From the NCBI GenBank assembly GCA_040772005.1, contig JAXGYZ010000012.1, positions 72,492-136,491 of the forward strand: a stretch of DNA of 64,000 nt, read 5' to 3'. Positions 42,657 through 49,799 of the stretch are shown in pieces. Position 1 is the first letter of the stretch, and each line of letters begins with the position of its first letter. Origin of the DNA: MWBF01 sp040772005 (lineage in GTDB: Bacteria; Chloroflexota; Anaerolineae; CG2-30-64-16). The position numbers and the translations under genes were made by a program. The notes under the pieces are model-generated. The model did not search any database, was not told the DNA's origin, and was given only the letters and a program-made list of their open reading frames with translations.

Positions 42657-43409
42657 TCAGCCGATCCGGCGGACGACGTGAAAGCGAAAGAAACCGGGCA
42701 CGAAGTAGCTGGTCGAGTAGTCCACGACCCGCCCATCGGATGCGAAGAGCTGCGCCTCCAGCTTGAGCAGCGGCTCGCCGCTCTTGATGTGCAGTTCCTT
42801 TGCAACGGGCGCTTCGGCCGCGCACGCTGACAGCTCGGTGCGCGAATGTGACAGCGCGGGCCAGCCGCGCGCCAGCAGATGATCCAGCACGGACCCCTGG
42901 AACGCCGCGCCCAGCTCATCCCCGCGCAGGTAATCCTGCGGCAGCACGTCCGTCAGGAAGGCGATGCCCCGCCCGTCGGCGAGCATGACCCGCGTCACAT
43001 CGGTGATAACCGCGCCTTCGGCTACGCCCAGGCGCGCGGCCATCTGCGCAGGCGCGGGAAACTCGCGGTAGGCGAGCGCGCCCATCTCCGTCTGCAGTCC
43101 GGCGCGCTCGGCCATCCGTTCGATGCTCTCCAATAGTTCCAGTCCGGCGTCGATGCGCGGGCGGGGTGCAGTCACGAATGTGCCGACGCCATGCCGCCGG
43201 ACGATCATGCCCTCGTCCTCCAGCAGGCGCAGCGCCTCGCGCAGCGTGGGCCGCGAAATGCCGAGCTGTTGGGCCAGCGCGGGTTCGGATGGCAGCCGGT
43301 CGCCCAGCGTGTAGGCCCCGTTCTCGATCAAGCGACGCAACGCCTGGCTGGTCTGCGCGTACAGCGGACGGCCATCGGCCCGGATGCGAACCTCGGATGC
43401 GGCTGGCAT
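42657..43409 (-). CDS. GntR-family regulator with UTRA-type ligand domain
   Basis: A 250-residue repressor: N-terminal GntR winged helix (YAQTSQALRRLIENGAYTLGDRLPSE...SRPTLREALRLLEDEGMIVRRHGVGTFV) and a C-terminal UTRA domain (VADVTRVMLAD-like strand, then LRGDELGAAFQGSVLDHLL and SGEPLLKLEAQLF). HutC-subfamily regulators respond to small metabolites and commonly control adjacent catabolic genes. It lies immediately upstream of the YgeY gene. No Shine-Dalgarno is evident for the ATG at 43409; a TTG at 43448 would sit on the transcription start. Confidence 0.85.
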   Translation of the reverse strand: MPAASEVRIRADGRPLYAQTSQALRRLIENGAYTLGDRLPSEPALAQQLGISRPTLREALRLLEDEGMIVRRHGVGTFVTAPRPRIDAGLELLESIERMAERAGLQTEMGALAYREFPAPAQMAARLGVAEGAVITDVTRVMLADGRGIAFLTDVLPQDYLRGDELGAAFQGSVLDHLLARGWPALSHSRTELSACAAEAPVAKELHIKSGEPLLKLEAQLFASDGRVVDYSTSYFVPGFFRFHVVRRIG

Positions 43410-43453
43410 GGTTTTTGCTCTTGTTGGAGGATGTAAGATGTCTGACAACCAGT

Positions 43454-43459
43454 ATTATA
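43454..43459 (-). promoter_or_regulatory. -10 box upstream of the GntR gene
   Basis: Consensus TATAAT on the minus strand; transcription would begin near 43447, leaving about 38 bases before the ATG at 43409. The -35 is weak. The following TGGTTGTCAGACA may be part of a self-operator, but this is not established. Confidence 0.6.
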
Positions 43460-43493
43460 CAACGAAGCCTTGCGGACGCAAGTCGCTGGGAGC

Positions 43494-43570
43494 ATTCACC
43501 GCGGAAAACGCGGAGTACGCGGAAAGAGCAATCAATATCGGCTTCCGTGTACTCCGCGTCTTCCGTGGTT
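43494..43570. repeat. Palindromic repeat, ACCACGGAA family, second palindrome
   Basis: TTCACCGCGGAAAACGCGGA near 43496 and TCCGCGTCTTCCGTGGTTGC ending near 43573 are opposed arms. It directly abuts the TAG stop (43572-43574) of the second hydroxylase large subunit. Confidence 0.75.
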
Positions 43571-43571
43571 G

Positions 43572-45971
43572 CTATGCGCGCAGGCCCAATTTGCACGCGC
43601 GGTCCGATCCTGGCTGGCGCAGGTCGTGGCCGAGCAGCACGCGTTCGAGGTTGGCCGGCAGGTCATACACCCGCCGGCCCGTCGCATGGAAGATAGCGTT
43701 GAGGATGGCGGCCGCGGTCGGCACCATGCCCGGCTCCCCGATGTTCTTGGCGCCGAACGGCCCGGCCGCAAACGGCTTCTGGACAAACCGGCCTACGATG
43801 TCGGGCACGTCGAGCGCGGTCGGAATCAGGTAGGCGTCGAAGTTCGTGCCCTGGATGTAGCCCCGGTCGTAGTCCACGCGCTCCATCAGCGCGTAGCCCA
43901 GCCCCTGGGTGATGCCGCCGTAGAGCTGGCCGAGGATGCCCTGGGGAAACAGGACCGTGCCCGTGTTGTGGCTGGCCCAGATGCCAGTCACATCCACCTT
44001 GCCGGTCCCCATGTCAACCGTCACCTCCGCGACCTGCGCGCCGAAGTGATAGGCGAAGTAGGGCTTGCCGCGGCCTGTCGCGAAGTCCCAGTGGTTTTCG
44101 GGCGCGTGCCATTCGCCGCGCACCGCCAGCGCCAGTCCCAGCTCGCGTGCATGTGCGGTGACCGCCTCGAAGCGCACCGGCTCCTCATCCGGTCCGATGT
44201 ACTGCTCCCCGTCGCGGAGCACCTGCGCCGGGCTGCAATGGAGCAGGTCGGCCGCCGCGACGGTGAGGACGCTTGCCAGCCGCTCGGCGGCAACCCGCGT
44301 CGCGTTGCCGCCGACCACCGTAGCGCGTGACGCGACTGTCGGCCCGCTGGCAACCGCAGTGGCCGTATCCGGGCGGAGCATGTGGATGCGCCCCGGCTGC
44401 ACGCCGAGGACCTCCGCGGCAATCAGCGTGAACACCGTGCGCGACCCGTTGCCGTAGTCCGTCAGGCCGGAGGTCAGCGTCAGGGTGTTGTCGTCGTTGA
44501 CCGCCAGCGTGCTGACGGCCTGATCTTCGCCCTCCGCGCCGAGGGAGAGACCGTGAAAGAAGCAGGCGACGCCGATACCGCGGCGGACGCCGTGGCTCGG
44601 TAGGCTGTGGCTCGGTCGGGGACCGGCCACAGCACGGAGTTGGTTGTGGCCGGTCTCCTGACCGAGCCACTCGCGGCGCTTACGATCCCAGTCCGAGTCG
44701 TGACGCACCTGTTGCAGGCATTCGACCAGGGCCACATCGTCACCGAGCGGCTGGCCGTGGACCGTCTCGTCGCCGGGCCGCAGGCAGTTGGCGAGGCGCA
44801 GGTCGATCGGGTCCATGTGGAGTCGGGCGGCCAGGTCGTCCATCGCCTGCTCGATGCAGGTCGTGACCTCCGTGTTGCCGAACCCGCGGAACGCGCCGGT
44901 GTAGCCGTTGTTGGTGTATGCGACGCGCGTGTCCACATGGCACGCGCGGTAGCGGTACGGACCCATCGCGTGAATGGTGCCGCGCCAGGCCACGAAGGGC
45001 GTGATGGCGGCATACGCGCCGCTGTCCACCAGCAGATCGATCTTGCCGGCGACCAGCGTGCCGTGCGGGTCTGCGCCCAGGCGGATGTGGACGCGCATGG
45101 GATTGCGCTTGTACGACGCAATCATGGATTCTTCGCGCGAGAACGTCATGCGGACAGGCCGGCCGGTCAGCAGGGCGAGTTTCGCCACCTGGCCGGAGGT
45201 CTGATAGAGCAGGTCGTCCTTGCCGCCGAATGCGCCGCCGACGGGCGGCTGAATCACGCGGACGTGCTGCGGGTCGAGGCCGAGCGTCCGGCACAGGGTG
45301 TCGCGGTTGATAAACGGGCTCTGGTTGGAGGAATGCACCGTGACACCTGTCCCGTCGGGCCAGGGCTCGGCCAGCGCAGCCTCCGTTTCCAGGTAGGCGT
45401 GTTCCTGATGCGCGGTGCTGAAGTGTTCGTCCAGCACCACGTCACACGCAGCGAGCAGCGCATCGGGGTCGCCCAGGCGCACGATGTCGGTGGCGAGCAG
45501 GTTGCCGCGCGGCTCGGTCTTAGCCTCCCACGGCTGTTCTCCGACGAGCGGCGCAGCGGGATCCAGCGCAGCCTCCGGGTCGAAGACAGCGGGCAGCGGC
45601 TCCAGCTCGCAGATAATCGCGGCCAGCCCTGCGGCCAGCGCCTCTTCGCTCTCCGCCGCGACCGCGGCAATCGCGTCGCCCACATAGCGCACGCGCTCAT
45701 GGGCCAGCATGTACATATCGGCCACGGGGAAGCCGAACCGGCCGTGATCGACGAAATCCGCGCCGGTAATTGCGGCGCGCACGCCGGGCACTTGCAGCGC
45801 GGGTGCGACGTCCAGCCGGACGATGCGCGCGTGCGGCAGCGTGCTGCGCAGGCAGCGTGCATGCAACATGCCCGGCGGGTGCAGGTCACCCGCGTACTGC
45901 GCGGTGCCCAGCACCTTTTCCAGCGCGTCCACCCGCGCCGCGGGCTTGCCGATATACCGTGTGTCGGTCAC
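43572..45971 (-). CDS. Xanthine-dehydrogenase-type molybdenum hydroxylase, large subunit (2)
   Basis: A 799-residue Mo-cofactor subunit paralogous to 26099-28429: GKPAARVDALEKVLGTAQYAGDL start, GGAFGGKDDLLYQ, GAFRGFGNTEVTTCIE, GLTDYGNGSRTVFTLIAAE, and the Mo-site Glu region FGAKNIGEPGMVPTAAA. Residues about 434-461 come from a palindromic element (44591-44670) placed in frame directly before VRRGIGVA, the same position as the insert in subunit 1. The GTG at 45971 (VTDTRYIGK) follows AAGGGGG. Substrate is probably a purine or related N-heterocycle. Confidence 0.87.
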   Translation of the reverse strand: MTDTRYIGKPAARVDALEKVLGTAQYAGDLHPPGMLHARCLRSTLPHARIVRLDVAPALQVPGVRAAITGADFVDHGRFGFPVADMYMLAHERVRYVGDAIAAVAAESEEALAAGLAAIICELEPLPAVFDPEAALDPAAPLVGEQPWEAKTEPRGNLLATDIVRLGDPDALLAACDVVLDEHFSTAHQEHAYLETEAALAEPWPDGTGVTVHSSNQSPFINRDTLCRTLGLDPQHVRVIQPPVGGAFGGKDDLLYQTSGQVAKLALLTGRPVRMTFSREESMIASYKRNPMRVHIRLGADPHGTLVAGKIDLLVDSGAYAAITPFVAWRGTIHAMGPYRYRACHVDTRVAYTNNGYTGAFRGFGNTEVTTCIEQAMDDLAARLHMDPIDLRLANCLRPGDETVHGQPLGDDVALVECLQQVRHDSDWDRKRREWLGQETGHNQLRAVAGPRPSHSLPSHGVRRGIGVACFFHGLSLGAEGEDQAVSTLAVNDDNTLTLTSGLTDYGNGSRTVFTLIAAEVLGVQPGRIHMLRPDTATAVASGPTVASRATVVGGNATRVAAERLASVLTVAAADLLHCSPAQVLRDGEQYIGPDEEPVRFEAVTAHARELGLALAVRGEWHAPENHWDFATGRGKPYFAYHFGAQVAEVTVDMGTGKVDVTGIWASHNTGTVLFPQGILGQLYGGITQGLGYALMERVDYDRGYIQGTNFDAYLIPTALDVPDIVGRFVQKPFAAGPFGAKNIGEPGMVPTAAAILNAIFHATGRRVYDLPANLERVLLGHDLRQPGSDRACKLGLRA
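44591..44670. repeat. In-frame palindromic insertion inside hydroxylase large subunit 2
   Basis: GTGGCTCGGTCGGGGACCGG (from 44607) pairs with the inverted arm TGACCGAGCCAC ending at 44670; a duplicate GTGGCTCGGTA lies at 44591. It shares GGCCGGTCTC-type sequence with 3611-3740. Confidence 0.8.
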
Positions 45972-45984
45972 CCTGTCCCCCTTG

Positions 45985-46092
45985 TTACGGTTGCAGGTTG
46001 GAAAGTTACAGGTTGCATGTTGACGGCACTCCGGTCTGTTTGTTGAAATCGTCGTCAACTTGCAACATTCAACCTTCCAACCTTCAACCGTT
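45985..46092. repeat. GGTTGAAGGTTGGAAGG palindrome
   Basis: GTTGCAGGTTGGAAAGTTAC-type left arm and AACATTCAACCTTCCAACCT right arm. It fills the gap between the Fe-S and large subunit genes of the second hydroxylase and supplies the last codons (KVGRLNVAS) of the Fe-S gene. A half-unit is at 28969-28998 in the FAD/Fe-S fusion. Confidence 0.85.
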
Positions 46093-46546
46093 CCGCCGCC
46101 GTCGCCTCGATGGCATCCACAATCTGCTGGTACCCGGTGCAGCGGCACAGGTTGCCAGCGATAGCCTCGCGGATGTCCGCGCGGGTGGGGGTGAGCGTCT
46201 GCGCCAGCAGTGCCTCGCCCGCCAGCACCATCCCCGGGATGCAGTAGCCGCACTGCACCGCGCCATAGTCGATGAACGCCTGCTGCAGGTCGCTCGGCCC
46301 GCCATCCGGCCCGCGAATCCCCTCGATGGTCACGACCTGCCGACCATCGGTCTGCGGGGCCAGCACCAGGCAGGAGTTGACCAGCCGGCCGTCGAGCAAC
46401 ACCGAACATGCGCCGCACTCGCCCACACTGCACCCTTCCTTTGTGCCTGTCAGCCCCAGGACGTCGCGCAGGAAGTGGAGCAGCGTCATGTCCGCGGGCG
46501 CGTCCGCACTGACCGTCTGCCCGTTCAGCGTGAATGTGATGTTCAT
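46055..46546 (-). CDS. 2Fe-2S subunit of molybdenum hydroxylase (2)
   Basis: A 163-residue ferredoxin-like protein with the plant-type cluster EGCSVGECGACSVLLDG plus a fourth Cys, and the four-helix cluster QCGYCIPGMVLAG and LCRCTGYQQ. It carries electrons from the Mo site to the FAD subunit. The ATG at 46546 overlaps the FAD-subunit stop as ATGA with GGAGAGG upstream. The last residues are repeat-derived. Confidence 0.93.
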   Translation of the reverse strand: MNITFTLNGQTVSADAPADMTLLHFLRDVLGLTGTKEGCSVGECGACSVLLDGRLVNSCLVLAPQTDGRQVVTIEGIRGPDGGPSDLQQAFIDYGAVQCGYCIPGMVLAGEALLAQTLTPTRADIREAIAGNLCRCTGYQQIVDAIEATAAERLKVGRLNVAS

Positions 46547-47424
46547 GGCACCTCTCCTGCCTCCTGCTTCGCCAGATCGAAGACTTGGAGCAGCGCGCGT
46601 GTCACGAGCGCGGCCAGCGCGGGTTCTTTGTATTCGCTGGACCACCGTCGGCCGGTTATACCGCTCATCTCCCCCACGGCCACCTCTCCCGCCTCCGTGC
46701 ACAGCGCGGCGGTCGGCTCCCGGCCCAGCAGCGCGCGTTCGGTCTCTGCGAAGCGGTGAATCTGCGGCGTCGCGGAGCCGGGCACGACGCGCGTCTCCGC
46801 AATGCGGCCAGCGACGACACGGCCCAACGCTGCGACGGTCAGCCGCGAGATGGCGAGTGCGTTGCGCCGTCCCAGCTTGAGGAACACGCTGCGGCTGTCC
46901 GGCGGAGGCACGCGGTAGCTCAGCGCGGTCAACAGCGCATCCGGCGGCAACTGTGTGCGGTTGGGGCGGGTGATGAACTCGCTGACGGGCCAGTGTCGCT
47001 CGCCGTCCGCGGTCTGTGCGTGGGCAACGGCATCGAGGCACACCAGCGCGGGCAGCGAATCCGCGCATGCGGCTGCGTTGGCGACGTTGCCGCCGAGCGT
47101 GCCCATGTTGCGAATCTGCGGCGCGCCGACAGTCCGGCACGCTGCGACGAGCAATGGCGCGGTTGCGTTGACAACGTCCGACGCGATGACCTCGCTGAAG
47201 GTGGCTGCCGCGCCGATGCTGACACAGCCGTCCTGGCAGTGAATCCGGTGCAGCTCCGCAATCTGGGTGATGTCCACGACGCGGTCACACGGGGTCTGGC
47301 CCTCGCGCAGGAGCAGCAGAAGGTCCGTGCCGCCGGCGAGCACGCGGCTGCGCACGTCCGGTTCAGCCAGCAGCGCCTGGGCGTGCGCAATGCTGGTTGC
47401 GCGCACATAATCGAATCTGGTCAT
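46543..47424 (-). CDS. FAD-binding subunit of molybdenum hydroxylase (2)
   Basis: A 293-residue FAD protein of the CoxM/XdhB type: RVLAGGTDLLLLLREGQ (FAD pyrophosphate) and CRTVGAPQIRNMGTLGGNVANAAACAD are the two FAD motifs. It passes electrons onward to NAD+ or ferredoxin. The ATG at 47424 (MTRFDYVRAT) is the family-typical start; a longer frame from 47463 exists. It is the first gene of the FAD, Fe-S, large subunit operon and has an extended -10 promoter upstream. Confidence 0.9.
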   Translation of the reverse strand: MTRFDYVRATSIAHAQALLAEPDVRSRVLAGGTDLLLLLREGQTPCDRVVDITQIAELHRIHCQDGCVSIGAAATFSEVIASDVVNATAPLLVAACRTVGAPQIRNMGTLGGNVANAAACADSLPALVCLDAVAHAQTADGERHWPVSEFITRPNRTQLPPDALLTALSYRVPPPDSRSVFLKLGRRNALAISRLTVAALGRVVAGRIAETRVVPGSATPQIHRFAETERALLGREPTAALCTEAGEVAVGEMSGITGRRWSSEYKEPALAALVTRALLQVFDLAKQEAGEVP

Positions 47425-47473
47425 GGGGTCAATCTCTTGATCGGTTTCCGGCTCTAGAGTCATGCAGGGCTGC

Positions 47474-47482
47474 ATTATAGCA
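47474..47482 (-). promoter_or_regulatory. Extended -10 promoter of the second hydroxylase operon
   Basis: TGCTATAAT on the minus strand (47482-47474), an extended -10 that needs little -35. The predicted start lies about 40 bases before the FAD-subunit ATG. Confidence 0.65.
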
Positions 47483-47603
47483 CACCTCCGCTGCCCGTTG
47501 TGTGCAAAGCTACCCTTAAGGTCTGCCGGAATGTGGCTCACCTAATCCCAGCGCGGTTGTTGATAGACTGCGATCGAAAATGGATGGTGTAGAGGAGCGC
47601 AAA

Positions 47604-48563
47604 GTGGAGAATCTGACGGAGACATTCCTGGGTGAGCGCAGCACCTGGCGCAATGCAGTGCTCGTCCTGGATGATTTGCGCGGGGCCTGGGGCGGCAAGC
47701 GCATCACGGTCCGCGGCAATGGCTCGGCGGTCATCAAGGCCATCGACCTGGTTGGCAACGAGGAAGTCTATGCGTGCAGCCTGAGCCTGGAGCAAACGGA
47801 TGCGTTGTTCGAACAGTGCATCATCGCCGATGTGCTGTCTGTGAGCCCCACGAACGGCGGTGAACAGCCGGACGGCGAGGCTGCGACGATGCTGGTGCTC
47901 ACGAACGGTGCAGGAGAGCAGGCGAGCATCACGCGCCGGGCACGCGATGAATTCGACCCTCGGTTTGAGGCGGTGCGGTCCGCGTTGGAGGGCCTGTATG
48001 ATGTGATGGGCGAAATGGGAGCGACGGTTATTTCGATGCAGCCCGTACGCTCTCAGGCTGCCGGACAGGCGCGGCCCGCCGACCACAGCATCCAGCGTGA
48101 CCCGACGCGCGTGCTGGAGCGCCTGATGGCGTTCTTCCGGGAAGACGAATGGGCCTTCGAGAAGCTGCCTGACCGCCCGCTGCTGCGCCTGCCCTTTCAG
48201 GGCCAGAATGGTAAGTGGAACTGCTATGCGCAGGTGCGGGTGACGAAAGACCTCGAGCAGGTATTATTCTACTCCGTGGCGCCGCTCGCCATTCCGGAGG
48301 AAAGCCGCCTGGCCGTGGCGGAATTCATCACGCGGGCGAACTATGCGATGGCGCTGGGCAACTTCGAGATGGACTTCTCGGATGGCGAGGTGCGTTTCAA
48401 GACCAGCATCGATGTCACCAACGTGGCAGTCGTACCCGATCTCATCCGGCCGGTGGTGTATACCAACTGCCTGATGATGGAGAAGTACCTGCCGGGCCTC
48501 ATGTCGGTGATTTATACGCATGTCTCGCCGGAAGAGGCGGTGCGCCAGATAGAGGGCGCGTAG
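47604..48563 (+). CDS. YbjN-domain protein with an unfamiliar N-terminal domain
   Basis: A 319-residue protein. Residues about 165-319 match YbjN, a type III-secretion-chaperone-like fold (RLMAFFREDEWAFEKLPDRPLL, LPFQGQNGKWNCYAQVRV, RANYAMALGNFEMDFSDGEVRFKTSIDV). Residues 1-150 (TFLGERSTWRNAVLVLDDLRGAWGGKRITVR...) are unlike anything I recognise. The GTG at 47604 has AGAGGAG six bases upstream and is preferred to an ATG at 47580. It is the only plus-strand gene in this part of the window and is convergent with the DHOD-like gene. Confidence 0.7.
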   Translation: MENLTETFLGERSTWRNAVLVLDDLRGAWGGKRITVRGNGSAVIKAIDLVGNEEVYACSLSLEQTDALFEQCIIADVLSVSPTNGGEQPDGEAATMLVLTNGAGEQASITRRARDEFDPRFEAVRSALEGLYDVMGEMGATVISMQPVRSQAAGQARPADHSIQRDPTRVLERLMAFFREDEWAFEKLPDRPLLRLPFQGQNGKWNCYAQVRVTKDLEQVLFYSVAPLAIPEESRLAVAEFITRANYAMALGNFEMDFSDGEVRFKTSIDVTNVAVVPDLIRPVVYTNCLMMEKYLPGLMSVIYTHVSPEEAVRQIEGA

Positions 48564-48624
48564 TGTAACCACGGCATACACGGAATACGCTGAAGGGTGA
48601 TGAACGTCCTGTGGGGCCGGTTGG

Positions 48625-48669
48625 CATAAGTCCCCGAAGCCTGCTGGCATGAGGCTTCGGGGACTTATG
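48625..48669. terminator. 18-bp perfect hairpin between convergent genes
   Basis: CATAAGTCCCCGAAGCCT (48625-48642) pairs perfectly with 48652-48669 around a 9-base loop. It lies between convergent genes and could stop both transcripts. A second palindrome, GGCGAGGT-C-ACCTCGCC, is at 48693-48709. Confidence 0.7.
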
Positions 48670-48735
48670 GACGAGGGAAGATAGCTCGTAGAGGCGAGGT
48701 CACCTCGCCCTGATAGCACCTGTCTTGTCAGGCGC

Positions 48736-49728
48736 TTAGTGCCAGCTGCCCAGGACCTTCATGTAGTTGGCGCGCTCGAAGGCCGCCGGTTCGGGGCACG
48801 CGCGCTGGCTCAGTGCGCCCTTCATCTGGTTCACTGACTCGTACTCGTGCAGCTCCATCCACTGCTGGAGGCCGGCCACCAGGTCTGTGATTTTATCCAC
48901 GCCCTGTTCCAGCAGCACCGACGCAACATTCGCAATGTCTGCCCCGGCCATGACGGCCTTGACGACATCTTCCGGCGTGTGGATGCCGGTGGTCAGCGCC
49001 ATCGACGCGTTGATGTGGCCGTACAGGATGGCGATCCAGCGCAGCGGCAGCCGCATCTCAGCGGACCGGCTCAACACGAGGTTGGGCACGACGGTGAGTT
49101 CTTCCAGGTCCAGATCCGGCTGATAGAAGCGGTTGAACAGCACGAGGCCATCCGCGCCCGCCCGGTCCAACCGGTAGGCCATGTTGGGCAACGAGCTGAA
49201 GAAGGGGCTGAGCTTCATCGCAACCGGCACCTTGACCGCGGCTTTGACCGCCTGAAGAATATCCAGGTAGACGTTCTCGATCGCGGTCGCGTCCTGATCC
49301 AGCCGCGTCGGGATGAGATAGACGTTGCACTCGATGGCGTCGGCGCCCGCCTGTTCCATCATGTGTGCATACTCGATCCAACCGCCGGGGGTGACGCCGT
49401 TCAGGCTGGCGATGATCGGGATGTCCACCTCAGCCTTCGCCTGACGGATGAGGTCCAGGTATTCCTCCGGCCCGCGGTAGTACTCGATAGACTTGGGGAA
49501 GTAGGTCAGGGCTTCGGCGTAGCTGTAGGAGCCTTGCTCCAGGAAGTGATGCTGCGCCAGGGCCTCGATGTCGATCTGCTCCTCGAACAGCGAGTACAGC
49601 GTTACTGCGGCGGCGCCGCTTTGGGCCATGCGCGCGATGCCGCCAATCGACTTCGAGAGCGGCGATGCCGAGGGCACGATGGGATTCTTCAGGGTCAGAC
49701 CCATGTAAGTCGTGGTCAGGTCAGTCAT
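48736..49728 (-). CDS. Dihydroorotate dehydrogenase-like flavoprotein
   Basis: A 330-residue TIM-barrel protein: TTYMGLTLKNPIVPSASPLSK start, IPIIASLNGVTPGGWIEYA, ADAIECNVYLIPT, and VPVAMKLSPFFSS, with VFNRFYQPDLDLE where the FMN-phosphate loop begins. Compared with true PyrD it lacks the usual NxSCPN loop cysteine, so it is a DHOD-like protein, not the pyrimidine enzyme. This form often precedes or follows nifJ in anaerobes, which suggests an electron-transfer role. AGGAG precedes the ATG. Confidence 0.82.
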   Translation of the reverse strand: MTDLTTTYMGLTLKNPIVPSASPLSKSIGGIARMAQSGAAAVTLYSLFEEQIDIEALAQHHFLEQGSYSYAEALTYFPKSIEYYRGPEEYLDLIRQAKAEVDIPIIASLNGVTPGGWIEYAHMMEQAGADAIECNVYLIPTRLDQDATAIENVYLDILQAVKAAVKVPVAMKLSPFFSSLPNMAYRLDRAGADGLVLFNRFYQPDLDLEELTVVPNLVLSRSAEMRLPLRWIAILYGHINASMALTTGIHTPEDVVKAVMAGADIANVASVLLEQGVDKITDLVAGLQQWMELHEYESVNQMKGALSQRACPEPAAFERANYMKVLGSWH

Positions 49729-49799
49729 GGGATATCTCCTATCAGGACGAAGTGCGATGGCAGGCCGCTAAGCAGCCTGCCATCGCCATCGTTTGCAGG

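Noticed and set aside
45972..46433. N-terminal extension of the second hydroxylase large subunit
   Set aside because: It runs through the repeat and the Fe-S gene in another frame; the GTG at 45971 has a good ribosome site.
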